Shown in pieces: positions 60,559 through 64,000 of a stretch of 64,000 nt of DNA; the stretch's first letter is position 1, and the number at the start of each line of letters is the position of its first letter. Both the position numbers and the translations under genes were made by a program. Under the pieces are notes generated by a model. That model saw only the letters and a list, made by a program, of their open reading frames with translations, searched no databases and was not told where the DNA came from. This DNA is from Macrotrachela quadricornifera. Taxonomy: Eukaryota; Rotifera; Eurotatoria; Philodinida; Philodinidae. Where the stretch lies: NCBI GenBank assembly GCA_022393335.1, contig JAJEKB010021383.1, forward strand, positions 1,486,762-1,550,761, read 5' to 3'.

Positions 60559-62533
60559 TCAAAAGCCACAACAAAAGAATATTTACAAGGTGTTAGAGGA
60601 CCGTGTCTTGCACAAGAATTGACATATTTCAAAATTTACAGTTCTTTTCTTTGTGATACGCTTCATAGTCTGTATTCAGGAATTATGGTAGGTTCTTCTT
60701 TGTCATGTCTTAAACATTATTACTATTTTGTGTCTAGGGAAAGATGTTGAAATTATTCTTGTCGAATCCATCTACTACCGAAGGAGTATTAGATATTATG
60801 AGTGTACACAAGCAAATAGATAATCTCGCTAAAATTGTGAATTCAATTTCATATTAAATGAATGGAATGAAATATAGTGGTTTTACTAGTTTTATATGAA
60901 TAAAAATAAATAGATGAATTTTATTTTATTTTTATTTTATAATGTATAAGTTAACTAGAGCTTTCGACATGTCAAATGTCATCATCAGTAAAGAAAAGAA
61001 AAGAAAAAGACAAATTTTATATATGTGTTATTTTATTGCTTGTTTTGTTGATATTATTTGAATCTTGAATTTTGTTATTGAAGATGAATTACAAATAACA
61101 AAATTCATAATATTATCGTGCCTATGTAACTATAATTTAATTTTAATATAATATTTTGAATAACCATAGGACTGTTGTTTTTCTTCTTACTGATGATGAC
61201 ATTTGACATGTCGAAAGCTCTAGTTAACTTATACATTATAAAATAAAAATAAAATAAAATTCATCTATTTATTTTTATTCATATAAAACTAGTAAAACCA
61301 CTATATTTCATTCCATTCATTTAATATGTAAAACAACAGTCCTATGGTTATTCAAAATATTATATCAGTTTCATATCTTTCGCCAAACCTATAGACAATC
61401 AAAAGTTGTTTGTCTACTTAAAAAACTAAAAGCGAACGAGCTGAGAAAGATTTTATCATTTGGATATTTATAAGTTTTATATCGTTTCAAATACATTTCA
61501 CTTTTAGATATTATATAGAGCATTTGAAAATTTCCATGATTAAGAACGTTTTATCTATCTCAAAGCATTGGCTTTTATAGCACATCTAGTGGAAGAACAA
61601 TACCTATCTGAAAATTCCCGTGAAAATATGAAGTATTTAAAAAGATATTTCGATGAAAAATTCCCATCGTTTTATATTGTGAGCAACACACTTCATTTTA
61701 TTTTTTTAAGTATATTTCTTAATGTAGGAAAGACATGTCGTTCCAGTGGTTCATTCAATGCGTCATTTCCATTCATCCATTCGAGACTACGGACCCATAC
61801 TTAATTATTTTACCTTTTCTTTCAGATTCACGATAAGTTTGTTTTTAATCTTTTCTTCATATTATAAATTTTGAGTATATTGTTAGCCTCATTTCCTCGA
61901 ACAATAGATAGTAGATCTGCGCCACTACGTGAATTGATTAAAAATATTGACTTATCTCGTCAATCATCAATTTATGTTTCTTCCGCATCATTTCCAACAG
62001 TAGCACAAGAATATATCAGTGGAAATTTTCCTTCACATCAAATTATTTTTAAACATGAAAATGGTTTACGTAGGCCATATAAAAAAATCACATTACCACC
62101 ATCAAATTTCTTTCAGAAATTTTCAAATTCAACTCCATCTAATGTTTCATTTTATAAAACATTATTTCATAATCGTCTAATATTTCGTGCTGATGATTTT
62201 ATAGTACCTCGAAATTCTAATAATGCTTGCATTTTGTATAAAACAAAAAAGAATTACGATTCCATCAGATTCATATAATATATCACTCATTTCATTGATA
62301 AAATGAAAATCTATCTATGCTTAAGCAAAGTAAAAATTATATCAACAGCTGATAATCTTGACATCCAAGTAAGAAATTTTAGATGCAATAATTTATTTAA
62401 ACGTGTGATTGTGCCTGATTCGACGAATATCATTCAACCTCTCAAATTTCACAAAAATTTGCTTTTCCATCAACATCCAATGATGATCCAACAGTATCAA
62501 AAGCTTTCGTTTTTTATCGATAGTCCAATTTGA
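60559..62533 (+). pseudogene. transposase-domain (TNP/DUF4218-like) gene, interrupted
   Basis: Plus-strand pieces in consistent order: about 60559-60689 (EYLQGVRGPC.., LTYFKIYSSFLCDTLHSLYSG), an intron starting GTAGGT, about 60737-60854 (GKMLKLFLSNPS..), a 514-bp insertion, then about 61377-61440 (LKKLKANELRKIL), 61555-61679 (KALAFIAHLVEEQYL..YFDEKFPSFYI), an intron, 61730 onward (ERHVVPVVHSMRHFHSSIRDYGPILNY) and 61871-62278/62303-62533 (FYKTLFHNRLIFRADDF..NNACILY). This is the layout of metazoan transposase-domain-containing proteins: DxLHxxYxG, KANExR and the RxYGPL-type block. Stops outside the insertion show that it is decayed or that some exon edges are wrong. Confidence 0.6.
60855..61368. 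mobile_element. 514-bp palindrome-bearing insertion with 8-bp flanking repeat
   Basis: Flanked by TTTCATAT at 60847-60854 and 61369-61376. Removing it rejoins the transposase-domain reading frame. Inside are two interleaved inverted repeats. Arm A (60850-60991) and A' (61187-61328) are perfect 142-bp inverted copies. Arm B (61146-61181) and B' (61330-61365) are perfect 36-bp inverted copies that bracket A'. The order is A, loop, B, A', B'. Confidence 0.7.
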
Positions 62534-63728
62534 GAGAATGTTCTTGAACTCATTTGATGATAAAAAAAACTTTTATAACTAGATACTAATGTCATCAAAT
62601 GGCTTTTAGATTCAGCGTTGCTTCTAGATTCGCTTGAAACTTAGAACAATTAGTCTATCCCTAAAAATGGTCGACATCATTTTTTCTGCATCAAAATGCA
62701 TTTTAATGGAAATTCACCTTTATGCACTAGAAAATGTACATTATAATGCTGGAAATGGTCCAGCTAAGGATACTTATGGATTCTACTGACTATTTTGCCA
62801 TTATTCACTTGATTGGGCTATGCTGAAATTTAAATAATCTCAACGCAAATAAAACACTACTCTATATTATTATAGTTGCAGAGCCGTCAATATGTATCCC
62901 TGATTCAGCACTGTAATAACACGTACAGATATGCCTTGACACTTCTCATTTTGATGGAGGAAGCCACACTAACAATAACATCTACACTAATCCATTCTGT
63001 CAGGTATTAAATGATCATAAGCAATAAGGATAGCTACAACGCCTCTTGCTGACTTCTGTTTGCATATTATCTGCAATCGTGCATCATCGCGGAGAGGTTC
63101 TCTTTTACTTTAATACATATGGTTATTTCGAATTAGCAGTTGGTAATAAACCACTCCTATATATTCCTTGTTGTCGCTGCATTTGACCAATATTTGTGCA
63201 GTACTTGAAGAAATACTCCGGTTTGTCATCATTTCAATCATCTAACAACCTAGAAGATTCACCACTGCAATCAACAACACTGTTCCGAACTTCTACAGTA
63301 TTACAATTTGTCATATGCCATAAAGGTCCATCATCTCAAATTTGCCTTTCCACTTTCTCATTTGAGCAAACAGTACAAAAAAACCACTCACAACATCACA
63401 CTAACATCTACGCAAAGCATCTCATCGGAATATCTTCCCTTATGCTTAATACATGACTCTCACAGAGAAGATAAAGAATACTGAATGGGCACCGATCCAT
63501 GTCGTTTCCATCTCTTTCTTGCCACTGAGAGACATACCAATTCCTATTAAACACCTACTCCGCGCTTCCCAAACCGCACTAACCAAAACTCATACAAATT
63601 AATGTTTACCACATGCCATACAGTATTGTCCGAAAGCTTCCACTCTCGTTAATCATATATTCAAAAATACTTTAGTTCACGATACAAAGTAAAACACGCT
63701 AATGTTTGATCAAATTGTTATTTCGCTG
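62534..63728. other. intergenic, no gene seen
   Basis: 3' flank of the transposase-domain gene and of the minus-strand LRR gene (convergent). The open frame at 63196-63456 is Ser/Thr-rich with no signature. Nothing else is supported. Confidence 0.5.
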
Positions 63729-63973
63729 TCACACCAAAACTTTCATGCTAGTATTTTCCTTTAATATTTCCCGAATTTCACGCTTCGCCTCCCGTCCAAC
63801 ATCATTGTCTTCCAGATTAAGACTCAAAAGTGTCTTTAATAGAATAGAAAGGATTTGAGAAAGAAAACTAAACAGAAAAAGATATTCACCTTATTTTCTC
63901 TGAAGGCATCAGCCAGTGCTGTGGCTCCTTCATCGTTGATACCATTCCGTGTGAGATTGAGATTAGTGAGTGT
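63729..63973 (-). CDS. NLRC3-like LRR protein, last two exons (gene continues outside window)
   Basis: Minus strand. Exon 63973-63890 is 84 bp in phase 0 and encodes one 28-residue RI-type LRR (TLTNLNLTRNGINDEGATAL...). A 56-bp intron follows, then the terminal exon 63833-63729, 105 bp, which starts as a repeat (TLLSLNLEDNDVG) and ends in a charged helix-like tail and TGA. Exon sizes, phases and even the 105-bp final exon match the LRR gene at the other end of the window, so the two are paralogues of one family. The 5' part lies beyond position 64000. Confidence 0.82.
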
Positions 63974-64000
63974 CTATGAGACAATAGTGAAAATATCAGT

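Noticed and set aside
63196..63456. 86-aa Ser/Thr-rich open frame
   Set aside because: No motif, no signal peptide and no splice partner; it lies in the 3' flank of two convergent genes.
1..64000. tRNA, rRNA or CRISPR-like arrays
   Set aside because: No tRNA cloverleaf with A/B boxes, rRNA segment or regularly spaced short repeat array was found by eye; the regular 143-bp array at the left edge is LRR exons.

Overview
This window looks like bdelloid rotifer nuclear DNA (Adineta/Rotaria type). The basis is AT-rich sequence (roughly 70% or more A+T), multi-exon genes whose introns are mostly 45-65 bp with GT..AG ends, and families known to be expanded in bdelloids: NHL-repeat proteins, NLRC3-like LRR proteins, Argonaute, GDSL hydrolases, lineage-specific GPCRs and DNA transposons. 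The organism call is an inference. The window carries a 10-base N gap at 24067-24076, so it comes from a draft scaffold.

Layout. 1-1610 (+) is the 3' end of an NLRC3-like LRR gene with exactly one 28-residue repeat per 84-bp exon. 5772-7450 (-) is a five-exon secreted NHL-repeat protein. 9549-10274 (+) is a secreted SPRY-like protein and 10648-12115 (+) a six-exon GH33 sialidase. This converges on a complete 23-exon TRPM-type cation channel gene (12232-19325, -; 1273 aa), with a 17-exon neprilysin (M13) gene (19969-23163, -; 768 aa) upstream of it. 26746-28338 (+) is a transglutaminase-like protein whose catalytic Cys position holds Ser. 34102-35365 (+) is a second LRR gene. A decayed FMO-like gene lies at about 37510-38260 (-). 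39419-40330 (+) is a secreted GDSL hydrolase, 40581-41525 (-) a single-exon GPCR, and 42194-45836 (-) a 15-exon AGO-clade Argonaute (940 aa) with an intact D-D-H catalytic triad. 49607-50497 (+) is a pirin/YhhW-type bicupin, 51315-52652 (+) an ADP-ribosylglycohydrolase and 55664-55978 (+) a small cysteine-rich secreted peptide. The window closes with a third LRR gene (63729-63973, -), cut by the window edge.

Mobile elements fill much of the rest: a mariner-like remnant with ~165-bp inverted repeats (29945-30932), a piggyBac-like remnant bounded by TTAA (46794-47997), a 1.3-kb TIR element with GTC flanks and many TGCATG-like words (53592-54894), a 184-bp hAT-type MITE with a perfect 8-bp target duplication (55071-55254), a foldback element (56394-57249), a mariner/Tc1 element with ~185-bp TIRs and a broken transposase (57606-59221), a 332-bp GC-rich MITE inside a TRPM intron (15571-15902), and a transposase-domain gene split by a 514-bp palindromic insertion (60559-62533).

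The genes are not an operon-like system. Most multi-exon models were assembled by hand from splice signals and reading-frame continuity. The exon lengths sum to whole codons in every complete model, which is good internal support.
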